Part shown: one piece after another, positions 5,454 to 5,535 of the stretch | How the letters are laid out: each line of letters starts with the position of its first letter | How positions within the stretch are numbered: the first letter of the stretch is position 1 | Assembly (NCBI GenBank): GCA_021816505.1 | Contig: JAKAXS010000215.1 | Span: 1-5,535, forward strand | Length of the DNA stretch: 5,535 nt | Direction: 5' to 3' | From: Pseudomonadota bacterium | GTDB taxonomy: Bacteria; Pseudomonadota; Alphaproteobacteria; Rhizobiales; Hyphomicrobiaceae | The notes under the pieces: model-generated | Databases searched by the model: none | What the model was told of the DNA's origin: nothing | Seen by the model: the letters and a program-made list of their open reading frames with translations, nothing else | Made by a program: the position numbers and the translations under genes

Positions 5454-5535
5454 TCAGTTATCAGTTTCGGAAGCAGACGAAGCGTTCTGGGGCGTCATCG
5501 TGCGATGGGGCCCCAATTGATTCAAAAAGCGCATT
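5454..5535 (-). CDS. possible C-terminal tail of a gene entering from the right edge
   Basis: On the minus strand a frame is open from the right edge to TGA at 5456-5454, giving at least 26 residues that begin at an ATG (5534-5532) which may be internal. The visible part has an 'RFLNQLGP' helix-like piece, then a Thr/Pro/Gln/Ser-rich, acidic end of the kind often seen at protein C-termini. It would converge on the 78-residue gene, with only 8 bases between the two stops and no terminator. The frame is short enough to be chance. Confidence 0.3.
   Translation of the reverse strand, partial: MRFLNQLGPHRTMTPQNASSASETDN

Noticed and set aside
5434..5459. GGAAC at 5434-5438 with GTT at 5457-5459
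   Set aside because: The spacer is 18 bases, the element lies in the end of a gene, and no rightward gene follows in the window.

Overview
The window looks like ordinary chromosome from an alphaproteobacterium, most likely of the Hyphomicrobiales (rhizobial) group. The base composition is GC-rich and coding regions favour G or C at third positions. Several genes resemble rhizobial types: a YegS-like lipid kinase followed by a PAP2 phosphatase, a secreted peptidoglycan-binding-like protein with a cysteine pair, a secreted Arg/Trp/Gly/Cys-rich miniprotein, and a match to the alphaproteobacterial EcfG stress promoter. The organism call is an inference from protein style, not from a marker gene.

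Left part (1-1533): the last 41 codons of a diacylglycerol-kinase-like gene overlap by 4 bp (ATGA) with a complete PAP2 phosphatase gene. The two probably form a lipid phosphorylation/dephosphorylation operon. The PAP2 gene converges on a minus-strand gene for a secreted peptidoglycan-binding-like protein, and the two stop codons share one CTAG.

Middle part (1534-4203): a 92-residue secreted Cys/Arg/Trp/Gly-rich protein is read rightward and ends at a strong hairpin terminator. It converges on the largest gene of the window, a 573-residue minus-strand protein. That protein joins a zinc-dependent phospholipase C/S1-P1 nuclease-like domain, with ligand spacing nearly identical to the classical enzyme, to a C-terminal DUF4332/helix-hairpin-helix-like domain. 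No signal peptide is visible. Upstream of it is a 463-base stretch that holds one plausible 52-codon minus-strand small gene and otherwise nothing recognised.

Right part (4204-5535): a DoxX-family membrane protein gene with a strong ribosome binding site is followed by a perfect 10-bp-stem intergenic palindrome. Two small hypothetical genes follow (95 and 78 residues), the first preceded by a good EcfG-type promoter match (GGAAC-N17-GTT). At the right edge a minus-strand reading frame enters the window and may be the tail of a neighbouring gene. No RNA gene, CRISPR array, insertion sequence or attachment site was seen. The most unusual item is the phospholipase-like/DUF4332 fusion; no clearly new multi-gene system is evident.
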